DNA of 64,000 nucleotides from Chionoecetes opilio (Eukaryota; Arthropoda; Malacostraca; Decapoda; Majidae): contig JACEEZ010009492.1 of the NCBI GenBank assembly GCA_016584305.1, positions 138,632 through 202,631 of the forward strand, given 5' to 3'. A program made the translations under genes and the position numbers. The notes below the pieces were generated by a model, which saw only the letters and a list, made by a program, of their open reading frames with translations, was not told where the DNA came from and did not search any database. Below, one piece after another: positions 1 through 12,700 of this stretch. Every line of letters starts with the position of its first letter. Positions within the stretch are counted from its first letter, which is position 1.

Positions 1-128
1 CTCACACCAGAAAGATTATGCCACGTGTGATAATGCTAATCGAATAGCTTGGCCATAGGATTACAAATTTATATATCAAATACGTCCAAGGTAAAAAAAA
101 CTTTGTTGCGAGAAAAATGTGATCTCTG

Positions 129-134
129 TTTATT
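129..134 (-). terminator. Candidate polyadenylation signal for TTLL4
   Basis: An AATAAA hexamer lies on the minus strand about 330 bases past the preferred TAG and about 115 bases past the alternative stop. The distance suits a 3' UTR. No downstream GU-rich element was assessed. Confidence 0.4.
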
Positions 135-459
135 CCGCAATAAATATTATAAATGTTTTAAAATCTAACTATCACTTCCAATTTGTAGGCAGTATACAAG
201 AACTTTAGAGGCTCACAGTAAAATGTTCTAGTCTGTCTGCGCCATTACTTACTTTTCATCACAAATTGTCAATTGTTCAATCTGTTCTACTGCTCCCCTT
301 TTATCCTTGGCAAGAAAGGATGCTTCATTTTCAGGTGCAGCACAAACATCAACACTCATTTCTTCTACATCCGTGACATCATCATCATCTTCCTCCTCCT
401 CCTCCTCCTCTTCATTTCCTACCTTACGTCCAGCACTAATTCCCCTCAGATAGAAGAAG

Positions 460-630
460 CTAGACACCACAGCTGGTTTCAGTGGGTGTGTCGACAACTT
501 CAGTCTCCTGGAGCGCCGTGACAGCAGCACCTTCTTCTTCCCTTTCTGTGGCTGTGACGGGAGCTTGGAGGGAGGCGGGTGTGGGGGCAGGGATGGCTGA
601 CACTTCCCCAGTTGGGGGGAGGATGGCAGT
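460..630 (-). CDS. TTLL4: TTLL4 terminal coding exon, preferred frame
   Basis: A good acceptor (GTTCTTTTCAG) at 633-631 joins the phase-0 end of exon 13 to a frame of 56 codons starting [16 protein letters not shown] and ending TSCGV before a TAG. The phase agrees and codons mostly follow a purine-N-pyrimidine pattern. A second frame stays open from about 596 to 249 and encodes a basic then highly acidic tail; it would be used if splicing moved to the internal acceptor at 599-597. Which C-terminus is real cannot be settled from sequence alone. Confidence 0.6.
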   Translation of the reverse strand, partial: TAILPPTGEVSAIPAPTPASLQAPVTATEREEEGAAVTALQETEVVDTPTETSCGV

Positions 631-994
631 CTGAAAAGAACATTAGACTATTAACCAAAGTTTCCCTACATATAAATAATTCCTTATCCGGGGATTATTA
701 CTAACAGACCATGATCTAGACTTCATGTTTCAAGGCGGTAAGTAGAGTTTTGACTAGATGTAAAAGTTCAGAATTGGTGTTACTTGAGCGGGAAAAGGCT
801 GTATTATACTTAAATGCTTTTTTCAAATGATACATACTTTTCCCATCTATGGTATACAAAAATGCAGAATATCTTATCTTCATAACTTATTCATACTGAC
901 ACATACAAAGGCAGAAGAATATATATGATAAATAACTGAGGCTTGAAAACAACACAGTCAATGGTGCCTCAACATGAAGAGATAAGTTATATAT

Positions 995-1041
<47 letters not shown>

Positions 1042-1043
1042 TG

Positions 1044-1083
<40 letters not shown>

Positions 1084-1085
1084 TG

Positions 1086-1134
<49 letters not shown>

Positions 1135-1243
1135 TATATATATATATATATATATATATACTGTAATATATATTATTAAACTTATATTATATATATATAT
1201 ATATAATATATATATATAATATATATATATATATATTATATAT

Positions 1244-1277
<34 letters not shown>

Positions 1278-3643
1278 ATATTAGTGATGGACCGAATATT
1301 CGCATTCGCAAGTTTTTTCAATATTCGCATTCGCACTCCAACGCGTAGTTCTGTGCGAATATGCGAATATTCTGCCCAAATCAATAAACCTACAAAAAAA
1401 AAGGAAAAAAAGAACAAGTGAACAAAATATTACGCAAGCAAACATATAATTACATTAAAAGTTTAGCCGAACGTTAGTTTAAAGAATGGGGTGAGGAGGC
1501 GTAGTGGTACCCAGGGCCATAGTCCCTTGAACACTAACTCCATCCTCCACCCTTCAACAGAGTATAGCAGCCGCTACTAGGTCAGTGTTACTGAACTCAA
1601 CTCATTGCCTCGTGTGCAGTAATTACTGCGTGCTGCAGTAATTAAGCATCTGCTCTGTCACCCACGAGCACAACTTTCTTTGAAATAAACTTTCTTTGGA
1701 AGAGAACAGTGTTGCAGCAACCTACTGCATTATGACGTCCAGTCACACCAGTGTGGTTTGGGATTATTTCTATATTATCTCTAGTGATAATGCAGTGTAA
1801 ACTTTGCAATAATAATTATTAATATAAGATATTATCTTGTAAGTATTCGTGTAAAGGCCGGTTCCCATTAGCCCACTTCTACGGCCGCCGTTGCTGTGCA
1901 CCGCCCAACAATGACGTCACAAAAAAGTCGACCGCACCGCCGTAACACTGTACGGCTGCTGTACAAAGTTAAAATGATGTCATCTCTCCCGTTCGAGCGG
2001 AGGTGCAAACTGTGCTCGGTTACCACTACAACCACTCAAGCGGTGGTGATGGTGATGTCATTGTTGGGCGGTGAACGGCAACGGCGGCCGTAAAAACGGA
2101 CTAGTGGGAACCGGCCTTAAAGTAATCGTCCAGACCATTTCATCATTCCTGATTTAATGCAATCAAATCATAGCCATTAACGAGTATATCAACAACACGT
2201 CGTCAATTTTTGTATCCAGTCAGCCGTTTTTAAATAATCCGCAATCAAAATCTGCAAATTCCCCGAGTTTTCAAAACGCCCTCAAGGTTTGCAGACGCTC
2301 AGGCTCGGTGACGTACCATCAGGGAGGCTCATCTTCCCGCGCTGATCAGAGAGGCACGTAAACACAGAGATAAATATAGTACTTGAAGATATTTGGGTGT
2401 TTCTGATAATTTTTTTTGCTATATGCCACATGCATGCGTCCTTTATGGGTGCAGCAAGACAGCTGTGCCTTTCGGGAAAAGTTTGCACACGGAAAGGAGT
2501 GGCGTGTGTAGGGTGATACACGCCTATAGTGTGTTGGGGCGAGCAGTTGTGTTGAGAAACGGCGCCCCCCCCGTAAGACAGTGACTCAGTCCAACACTAT
2601 ACCAGACCAGGTGGCCCTGTTAGACAGGGACGCCAGGACTGGCAGCAGCGGTGGACCACCACGACTGTGAGGCTTTGCCTCTTAACAAGACCAAGTAAAC
2701 CAGTTGTGGAGTGGGCGTGCCCTGTGGTGAGAGACCCTGTGGTGGTGTGGCTGTCACACTTTCTGCATTCCCGCCCGCATATTTTCCAACTCTATGCTGT
2801 AGTTAATGCTAGTATGTGGTTTCAGAGTAATGACGTTTGACTGTAGCTCCAAAACTAACCATAGGATTTTCTCGAAAGTACCTTCATTGTGATTCCCACA
2901 CACACATGGTTTGACTTTATTTACCAATCCATGTTTTGGAGAAGTGCCAGGTCCTCCTGCTGAACCTCAGGCTCTGCTAACACCTGTTCATCCACCTCGT
3001 ACTCGGGCTCAAACATAGGATTCCATGACAATCTGAGGTTCGTTTTCCTCATAGTATACGCGACCAGCGTCATTTCTTTCGGTGTCAGATTGAGCATCGT
3101 TCTCTAGATCTGTCACAGCGACAGATTCACTGTCTGACACCGAAGTACAATCGCTCATCATAACATTTGCCGACAGGTGTCAGACAGAGTGTCTGCGGGC
3201 GTCCCTGTTCTGACGTCATCAATAACAGTCGTAGCCCTGTTGGAGGGAAGATTTTTTTTTTCGCGCGCTTTTTACAAAAGTCGGGTTTTTACGGAAATAA
3301 GGCCTGGAAATCAATTATTTTTGGTGGATTAGGTGTTTTGAATTCAACATTCAACATAATTTGGCAAAAAAAAATTGGGTCTGGACGATTACTTTAAGAG
3401 TGGGTCCTCGTCCCGCAACCTGGCAACATAGAAAAGTGAATGGAATTTACTTTAGACATTCATTTTTGTATGGCTGAACTCTTACAATACATACAAAATA
3501 TTTCAGTTACCTGTATGATATCAAAAATAGTGTATTACATGAAATGTGATGTAATATTCGCAATTCGCATTCGTGAATATTAAAACCAAATATTCGCATT
3601 CGCGAATACGGAAAATAGATATTCGGTCCATCACTAATATATA

Positions 3644-3730
<87 letters not shown>

Positions 3731-6700
3731 GAGAGAGAGAGAGAGAGAGACGAAGAATAACATTATTTACTGCTCAAAAGTAGTCTAAGTTGTGATTTAA
3801 AATCTGCACATTCAACATATTCCATAAAGCTAAATACACACAAAATAAAAATGTACTGCCGAGACAACACAATCATGCAAGACCTACGTATTTGCCAAAA
3901 ATGTTACTGTTAGATGCAGTACAATGGATGTTTTATATGACCTTCATGTTTGTAAATTTTCTATACTTTAAAAGAAGTTACCTAAAAAATCACCAGTTAT
4001 CATCAACCTTCTCACCCTAATCTTACATTATGCAATAAGATACCCAAGTAGGTTTTGAGCTACAATTTTTGTGTAACTGGTTGTTTTTTCATGTAAATAT
4101 AGCTAACACTACAATAACCCCCTAAAATAGTGAACATTATACCTGTATATCATAAACTGAAGCACTGAACATATTGCAAGACATCCAATGAAAGAATTAG
4201 AGCAAATACCTAAAAAAGACCAAGAAATAAGTTAATAAGCCCAGTCAGCACTACTCACAGCCGGGTCCCGCCTGTGATACATCCACGCTCCCTAGCTAAT
4301 GCAGCAATTACCAACTCTGCTTTTGGGGGCAACATGACCCTTCTCTGATATCATTTGACCTACCTGGGAGTGACCTTGAAGCCGCCTGAGACAACGACCT
4401 GAAACACAACCTTGAGGTCAGTTGTGCTGGTGGGAGTCTCAGTGACCACAATACAAAGGGAGCTGCCCATCTACTTGTCAACTTTTACGGAGGGGAACAA
4501 GCAGCTCCGTACAAATTTCCTACTTTCAGGTAGTATGTAGTAACTCCTTGATCTATATACAGGAAGTATGCATTTCAGTCTTTCAGCCTCTCACTATACA
4601 CCATCAAGAGCTGCCATAAAATCAAGAATTGAAACATATCTGCTAAAAGCTCATACATTTATATTTTCCCAACAAGCACAAAGTGAAATAACATGCAATA
4701 ATCATGATCAGTAAAAACACAAAGTATTAGCACGTTTAAAGTCTTCTGATTACTTTTCCCACCAATGCCAAGAAAATATCTTCAGCTATGTATATTATAG
4801 AACTCATTTTCACTCTTTCACTACTTTTTGGCTGAATCAATATTCCATCCCATGCAACCGTAACTACTGGTTTCATTGCCCGCATCAGCCCAGACATACA
4901 GGTTTTAGAAAAGGGAGAGCATTTGCTTTGGTTTGCCTTTAGGTCTGACCTGTACTGATGCAAGTCATATATATGTACATACTGAATATCTGTGTGGTAT
5001 GAGACATTTCATACATTCACTTCATTAGACACACTGCAGGTAAGCAATTTTTTTTCTTCAACATTTTGATATCTGAAAACAAATTCAGATATAAATAAAA
5101 AGCAATGCAAACCACCGTGAGTGCAGTCATGCATTGCTCAGTTGGAATTTGTATGAAATATGTTAATACCTTTCTACATAGTACTGTACTTCATAATATA
5201 CTTGAGTGAATGATCTTTGTGTCATCAAGCACAGCCTACACACACGTCCAACACGTCCAGCAGTCAGTCCCTGGCCATGACTTTCACTGCCACTGCCACA
5301 CATTACACTGGTATCATAGGTCATGCTTCAAAAGGAGTGTAAACATACAAGACAATATTATCCTTACCTTTGGCATTTTGAAGGTGGGGGGTACCCTGAG
5401 GTGGACCTTATCAGCACACAAGGCCTCGATGTGCTCAATGGCTGCAAGGAAAACAAAACGGCTATTAGGAAATACATAAGAAAAACTAGGGGGGGGGCAC
5501 TCAGTAGAGCGCATACCTCCGCCCGAATATTTAATCAATTGGTTGCCATGGCAACAGTTGTGATTCGATTTCATCCAAAATTAAATCAGTTCTTCCTTAT
5601 ACCAAATAGACTTGGTATACCAAGTTTGGTCCAAATATATTCGTAACTTTGCTAGAAATCCTGTACACTAACAAACAAACAAACTGACAGATCGGGGTGA
5701 AAACATAACCTCCCTCCAACTTCGTTGGCGGAGGTAAAAAGTAGGTAAATCATTGAAGATAATTACCACAATAAATCAGATCATGTAATTTTTATAAGAC
5801 AATTGGAAAGAAGGAAATGCACTGTGCAGTCATTACTTACATATCGCATATCATATAACAACCCAGTAATGGTGACGCTTTTTCAAGTCACCACAAACAT
5901 GATCTACATCATATTTCAAAACTGCATTCGACATCTAATTGTTGGAAGAAAAAAACTTTAACTTCTTTCCTGTGCACCCTGATGTAATGCGTCCTCTGCA
6001 CTACATAATACAAATGTATACATGAATCAGATTTAAAAAATAACTTTTACATCTCTTCTCTGTACACCTCATGTTTGTGCACTCCAGTTCTCTGCTCACA
6101 CCCTTTCATACTCACTCTTAACCCCGTTCCCTCTCATTCTTAACTGGATCATCCTGCTACACCAAACTATGTGCCCGGATCCCAGTATCCTTCTAATCTA
6201 TTCATTCCAGTTGACTAAATAAATATAATAAATAATAATAAGTAACTCAGGTTGATTTCATCTTCAAAATATCATATAAAGACATTCCTTCTCCCGAATT
6301 AGCCACACTGAATATTCCTTATATAAAAACAGGACATAGAGTGTCTCCAAACATTTCCTGCATGCGTAGTAGGCAACTAAAAGGGATGAAGGTGAGCGGG
6401 TAGAGCCCACCCTCTTGTAGCGCTAATTCCTATGAAAGCCCAGAACAGAAAGGAAAAAATATTGGAGTGCCTGAATGTGGCTGGATAAAATCAACATGAA
6501 AGGAGATTAAAGTGATGTGATATCATGTGTCAAAGGAACCTGGATGTGATGGCTCTCAGTGAATCTAAACTATAAAGGCAAAGGCAGAAGTACTTGGTGC
6601 ATTTGAAGGAGCGAAATCAGAAGTGCCTCAGAGGATGTATGTATAAGAGTAGCAGTAATCGCGGAGAAGGGGGGGGGGGGGGTCAGTGCGTAACCCCGGG

Positions 6701-9700
6701 GATATTCGGGGACCCATTGTATATGTATATATATACAGTAGAACCCCCTCATTCCCAGGACAAATTTTCTGGGCAGACGAATTTCATAAAATTCAGACAT
6801 GTCTGAGTAATATGAAACCTTGGGTGTGGAACTTGGACTGTCACCACCAGGACCTGCATGGCTGTCACTGCAGAGTCAGTAAGCTGTGTGCTAGCATGGC
6901 GTCAATATTGTTGATCACTATAGAGGCGTATTCAAAGCATCTCTCTGACGGGCTCAAGCTAGCCCGTGGTCCTCCCCTGCTGGAGGCCCGGAGAAGAAGA
7001 AGAAAAAAAAAAAAAAAAAAAAATTTAGGCGTAATTTCTCTTGATTCAACCTTTTTTTTATATATTTTACTTATTCAGTGTAAAAAGGACCATTCGAGGT
7101 TATTCATAATATAAGAATGAACTCTAAAGGTGAAAAATAGTTTTCCAAGGCAATCATATTTTTTGGTATATATGACGCACCTCTTTTGAAGACTTCATGG
7201 AAATAAAATGTCCGGTTTTTATTCATTTTCTCAACATCAGCAAAATCATCATTACTTTTTAACATAGAAGTTACTTCAAGTGAATCAGTACACTGGGATG
7301 CAGGGCAGCATAGGACTCATAATCTCATGGGAAACAAATGTGTATTATGGTTATACAGGAGAACCTCGTTTATCCGGCACCCTCGGGGGGGAGCGCATGC
7401 CGGATAACTCATTTTGCCGTTGTTTTGAGAGTTACTCTTATGGAATCGCCCAAAATCCCAATAAATACTGTGCTTTCTGGAGGTTGTTGTTGTTGTTGTT
7501 TTAGGGCTGCGAGGATCCCTTGGGGAACACTATGAGCCCTGGTGATGTCCTATGATGCTATCACAGGCACGGTAGTTGACCTGTCTTCCTCAGGAAGGCA
7601 CAGGTGAGGCGGATGACGGCGTGTTGCCGAGAGGGGGGAACGCCAGCCGCCGCCAGCAGGGTGGGCAGGTCAAAGGTAGTGACGTTCAGGGCGAGGAGTT
7701 GAGACTGTAGCACTACACGGTGTGAGTGGAAGTGCGGACACTGCAGCAGAAAGTGTTCAAGTCTCCGGAAAATTCATGCACCAAGGGCAGTGAGGGTCAG
7801 GGGACAGACGGAGGTGATGCAGGTGAGCTGTGAGTGTCGTGTGCCCCAGGCGGAGGCGGGTGAGTGACATCCAGGACGCGGGACTTTTTCCGTATCCACG
7901 GCTGGGGGGAAGAGTCACTGCGGTATTGGCCCATGGAGGTGGTGCGGAGGGCATCGCCGAGTGTGTTATTCCAGGTGGAGCGGCAGACCCGGGAGATGAG
8001 GCGTGTGGCTGTGGAGAGCGGCAGAGGGAAGGGTGTCGTGTTTACATCTGTTAAGGCCATCCTGGCAGCAGAATCAGCCACCTCATTGCCTGGGATACCA
8101 GCGTGGGAGGGAACCCACTGGAAGGCGATCTCCCACCCCTCGTTGGTAAGGTGAAGGGCCCTCTGGATGGTGTGGACGAGGGACGTAGAGGATCGTGGAT
8201 GGCGGGAGAGGAGGAGGTGGAGTGAGGAGAGGGAGTCTGTGTAGACCACAGCCGTGCCCAACTAAATTTCTGCCGATTTTCTCAGTTTTTGAAATAATTA
8301 TACTTAATTAATGCCTGGGTCAACTAGTGCCGTTGTTTTGAGGCTGCCGTTGTTTTAAATGCCGGTTAAATGAGGTTCTCCTGTATATGGTTATATTATG
8401 CTTGTGTGTGTTATGGATGATGTGGTGTGAGGCACCAAGAGTAAGGCCCGCTGCATTTTCACGTAATTTTAAAGTTTCATACGTTTTAAACCAAATGAAA
8501 TTCCATTAAAACATATTAAGGGTTCATGAATATTGAACGTACAGTGTATGTATGGCAATGGACTTAATGCATTGCTCCTGGCCTTGAGACTTGGTAAGCA
8601 AAACATGTCAGGGACTCTGACTCCACCGACTACCAAGATCTGCCGCTGTGCTTGCTTACTAAAGGGTGGTTCACACTAGGCAAATGTCGGCGAACATAGG
8701 CTGAGTTTATTCCCCGGGGAGTAAATCTCAGCCTTTGTTTGCCGGAAAAACCAGCACCGCTCGATTGGTCTTTGTCTGCAGAGTTGCCGAGAACTTTCGC
8801 ACGCCAAATTCAAGGAAACGCAGAAGCCAGCACCACCCTCTTCCCCACTCACCCCAATTATTGATATAATTTCGGTATTGGGCACTAAAAACTAATATCA
8901 TCGTGTAGATCTTTTCATCCTTACTTTGAATCCTAATTTCCCATGGCAATGGCGATACATATACCGTAAATTGCGGCGTACAAGTTGACCTCAAGATTAT
9001 TAGCTCCAGATTACGGGTTAGGCCTATACTTGCCGTTTAAGTCGGCCCCAAAAATACGGTAGGCTACTGGTAGGCTAAAACTTAAATGTGGATAGGCATA
9101 GACCACTGTAAATCTGGACTGCGCACGGAATATCGGCCTGTTGCACAAGGGCCTGAAGTCGGAGGGCCGCTCGGATTCAATATATATATATATATATATA
9201 TATACGGATCATATAGACTGGTTTATCAGTATATACATATGATATACTGTAATCTTCGTAAATGTTTGTTCTATAATATTATCAAATAAAAAACAGTAAA
9301 ACACGCTAAAGAAATGCCATTACAAGACTCGGAAGAAATATGCATGAACTTAATATTCACTTCAACTCTTCGCCATTTAAAACTTTGCGAATCAACTTTT
9401 ATCATGAAGGGTATCAATAGAAGCGCAATTTTATTAGCTTTCCATTGATGTATTTCATTTTCTGATAAATGAATTACCCCATGCATAAATTAGCATTAAC
9501 TAAATAAATAAAATAATCAATCGGGTAATTTTCCCGATAGATGGTTATTTATTTAGTTAACACTAATTTATACATGGTGCTAATTCATTTATCAGAAAAC
9601 GAAATATATAAGTAAATAAATAACATCATCAATCGGGAAAATGACCAGATTGATTTTATTTATTTATTTAACGCTAATTTATGCATGGTTCTAATTTATA

Positions 9701-12700
9701 GGCAAACGAAATATATCAATGGAAAGCTAATAAAATTGCGCTTCTATTGATACCCTTAATGATAAAAGTTGACTCGCAAAGTTTTAAATGGCGAATTGTT
9801 GAAGAGAATATTAAGTTCATGCATATTTCTTCAGTCTCGTTATGGCTTTTCTTTAGCGTGTTTTACTGTTTTTTATTTGATAATATTATAGAACAAACAT
9901 TTACGAAGGTCACAGTATATCATATATACAAGGAGGTCCCGTTATACGAGCATTCGGTATATGAGAATCCGATGATAAGAGATGTGTAAATTAGGGTCTA
10001 TTTTCAATATACGAGATCGAAAATCCAATGCTACGACATTCAAACTGGGGTGAGTAAGATTATCAAGTTCAAAATGCGCGCCCTACCACTCCCAGGCTGG
10101 ACAAAGGGGGATTTGGTTGACCCCAGTGAGGTCATCCCTAGCAAGCCATGACCTGAAGGGTAATTAAGCATATGGCGCGGCCTGACATTTAGGGGTAATT
10201 AGCAGGTGTGCGGCCCCAACCTTGGGACCACAGTCAGGTCACCCCTAGCAAGGAGTGACCTGAAGGATAATTAAGCATATGGCGCGGCCTGACCTTTAAG
10301 GGTAATTAGCAGGTGTGGGGCCCCAACTTTGGGACCACTACACTACCTTCTCTTGTATCACGCGGCGTCCCCTACATTACAACGTCTTTTTTGCTTGTTA
10401 TGCATGTTTTATGTTTAATTAATGTGCAGTTATGTTATTTTGTGTGCTATTTTCTCTTTCAGAATGCTTTTTCTACAGAATAGGTAGTACAGTGTGGGTA
10501 ATATAGACGCTGTGTGTTTGTTGTGTTTGCTATAGTTTATTTTAGCTTGAAAAACATATTTTTTTTTTTTTTTTTTAATTGATGGGGTCCTGGAACCAAA
10601 CCTATATTTTACCATTAGTTATGCGTTTCGTTATACGAGATTTCGCTTTACGAGTATGCCAGGTGGAACCTAACTGCTCGTATCTTCGGGACCTCCCTGT
10701 ACTGATAAACCAGTCTATATGATGATATTTTTTTTTACATCACAAAGGACTGGCCAAGGGTACAATAAAAAATGGGTGACACAAAGCCCGCTTAGTTGCC
10801 AGTCCCTATAAAGAAGACAGTAAGAGAATATAAAAAAAGAGGGGTGAGCTAATTTAGTTCGGGATGTGTCTTGTTACTCTTCTTTTGAAAAGATTTAAGT
10901 CATAGGAAAGTGGAAAAATAGAAACAAGAAGAGAGTTCCAGAGTTTACCAGTGAAAGGGATGAAAGAGTAAAGGTACTGATTAACTCTTGCATTAGGAAG
11001 ATGGACAGAATAGGGATGTGAATGAGTAGAAAGTCTTGTGCAGCGAGGCCGCGGGAGGGGGGGAGGCATGCAGTTAGCAAGTTCAGAAGAGCAGTGAGCA
11101 TGAAAATAATGGTAGAAGTGAGCAAGAGAAGCAACATTGCATCAGTGATTTAAAGATTGAAGACAGTCAGTCAGAGGAGAGGAGTTGATGAGACGAAAAG
11201 CTTTTGACTCAACCCTGTTTAGGAGAGCTGTATGAGTGGATCCTCCCCAAACATGGGCGGATAAGGCCCCTGTAGAGAGCAAGCAATTGGGAGGGAGAAA
11301 AAAAGGACGCAGACGCCACAGCACACCTAACTTCTTAGAAGCTGTTTTAGCAGTGATAAATACTATGATAGTCCATAGACCACTATATCTCTTTGTTGGG
11401 CGGGCCGCAGGCCGTTATGCAGCCTGGCAATTTCAAAACATTGTCGCGTGAACAGTCCAGAGATATAGTGGTCTATGGGATAGGCTATGGTATGGTACAC
11501 GGTAACCTGTCGCAAAAACACATAACACCACAACACTTATATGAAGATATGAATCTTTACTATAGGTCCGCCTCTTGTTTTCACTTGAAAAAACACCAGT
11601 CCCCTGATAGTACCGCTACATACTGTATATTATAGTAAAACACGGTAGTATGACTGGACTGCACTTACCGGTGCCCTCCGCCATTTGCATATGTGAGAGA
11701 AAAAAACAGCCCGTGGCACCACCAACCCCACACGGCTATGAAACTCTGGGTCCGTTACACTGCCCACACTCAGCTTAATGACCCTTATACACTGAACAGA
11801 CCAACAAGGCTTACGAAACCACTGGAGGCTCACCGGAGTGGCGCATATTGTAGTTGTCTGATTGGTCGCTTGGGTTACCGTATTTTACGGCTTATAAGAC
11901 GCACTTTTTTTCCTAAAAATTACTCATGCGTCTTCCAAGACGAATGTTGGAATGAGACTGCCGCCAAGACTGGCGGAAGCCGTTCCGCGGCAACTTCCAC
12001 GTCTGCAGATTGGCACCAACACCACCACCTATCGTCTGCTAGTGTTGATGTATCATTTACCACCAGGTTGTCCCACGTATCACAAGGTAAGACTCTATAC
12101 GAGTCTGCCACCAGGACTGGCGGGAGCCGTTCCGCGACAATTTCCACCTCGGCAGATTGGCGTCAACAACGCACCTATCGTCTGCTAGTGTTGACGTATC
12201 ATTTACCACCAGGCTATCACACGTATCCAAGCTTTTTTCAGTCCTGAAAATTATCACCCATGGCGAATTCATCAAAACAATTTACTTATACTATCGCATA
12301 CAAGCTAAAAGTTGTACGGTACGCCAAATAACATGAGAACAGGGCAGCAGAAAGACACTTCGGACCACCGCTAGCGCCTACTGAGAAAATCGGTAGATTT
12401 TACCACCTACCGGTAAAAAATCAGTTTTTATATTTTTTTTCATTGAAATTTTTTCTGCAATGTCTGCTAGTGTTGATTAATCATCTGCTAGTGTTGATGC
12501 AGCATTTACCACCAGGCTGTCACACGTATCACAAGCTCTTTTCAATCCTGTAAGTTATCACCCATATTCATCAAAACGATCTGTAGATTTTACTAGAATG
12601 TTTTTTGTTTTTTTTCTTAGAAATTTCTTTAAAAAATCAGGGCGAGTCTTCCAAGATGCAGCGTCTTATAAGCCGTAAAATACGGTAAGTGGCGTTCCCG

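Larger units (their letters stand above)
1282..3636. mobile_element. hAT-like DNA transposon remnant with nested elements
   Basis: The ends are inverted copies: TAGTGATGGACCGAATATTC on the left and its reverse complement on the right, each followed by more ATTCGCATTCGC copies. The consensus start TAGTGATGG resembles hAT termini, though the target duplication is hidden because both flanks are (TA)n. No transposase frame survives. Its interior contains the MITE at 1855-2117 and another inverted-repeat element at 2119-3397. Confidence 0.65.
634..5367 (-). other. TTLL4 intron 13
   Basis: This 4.7 kb intron holds the hAT-like element at 1282-3636, its bordering TA microsatellites, and about 1.7 kb (3730-5360) in which I see no exon, RNA gene or clear repeat. 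ORFs there are short and lack recognisable protein. Confidence 0.6.

Noticed and set aside
943..1417. Ile-Tyr repeat ORFs here and at 3521-3763 and 49646-49934
   Set aside because: Translations of (TA)n tracts.
4736..4963. Possible additional TTLL4 exon
   Set aside because: No splice acceptor in phase and no resemblance to TTLL proteins; phases are already satisfied without it.
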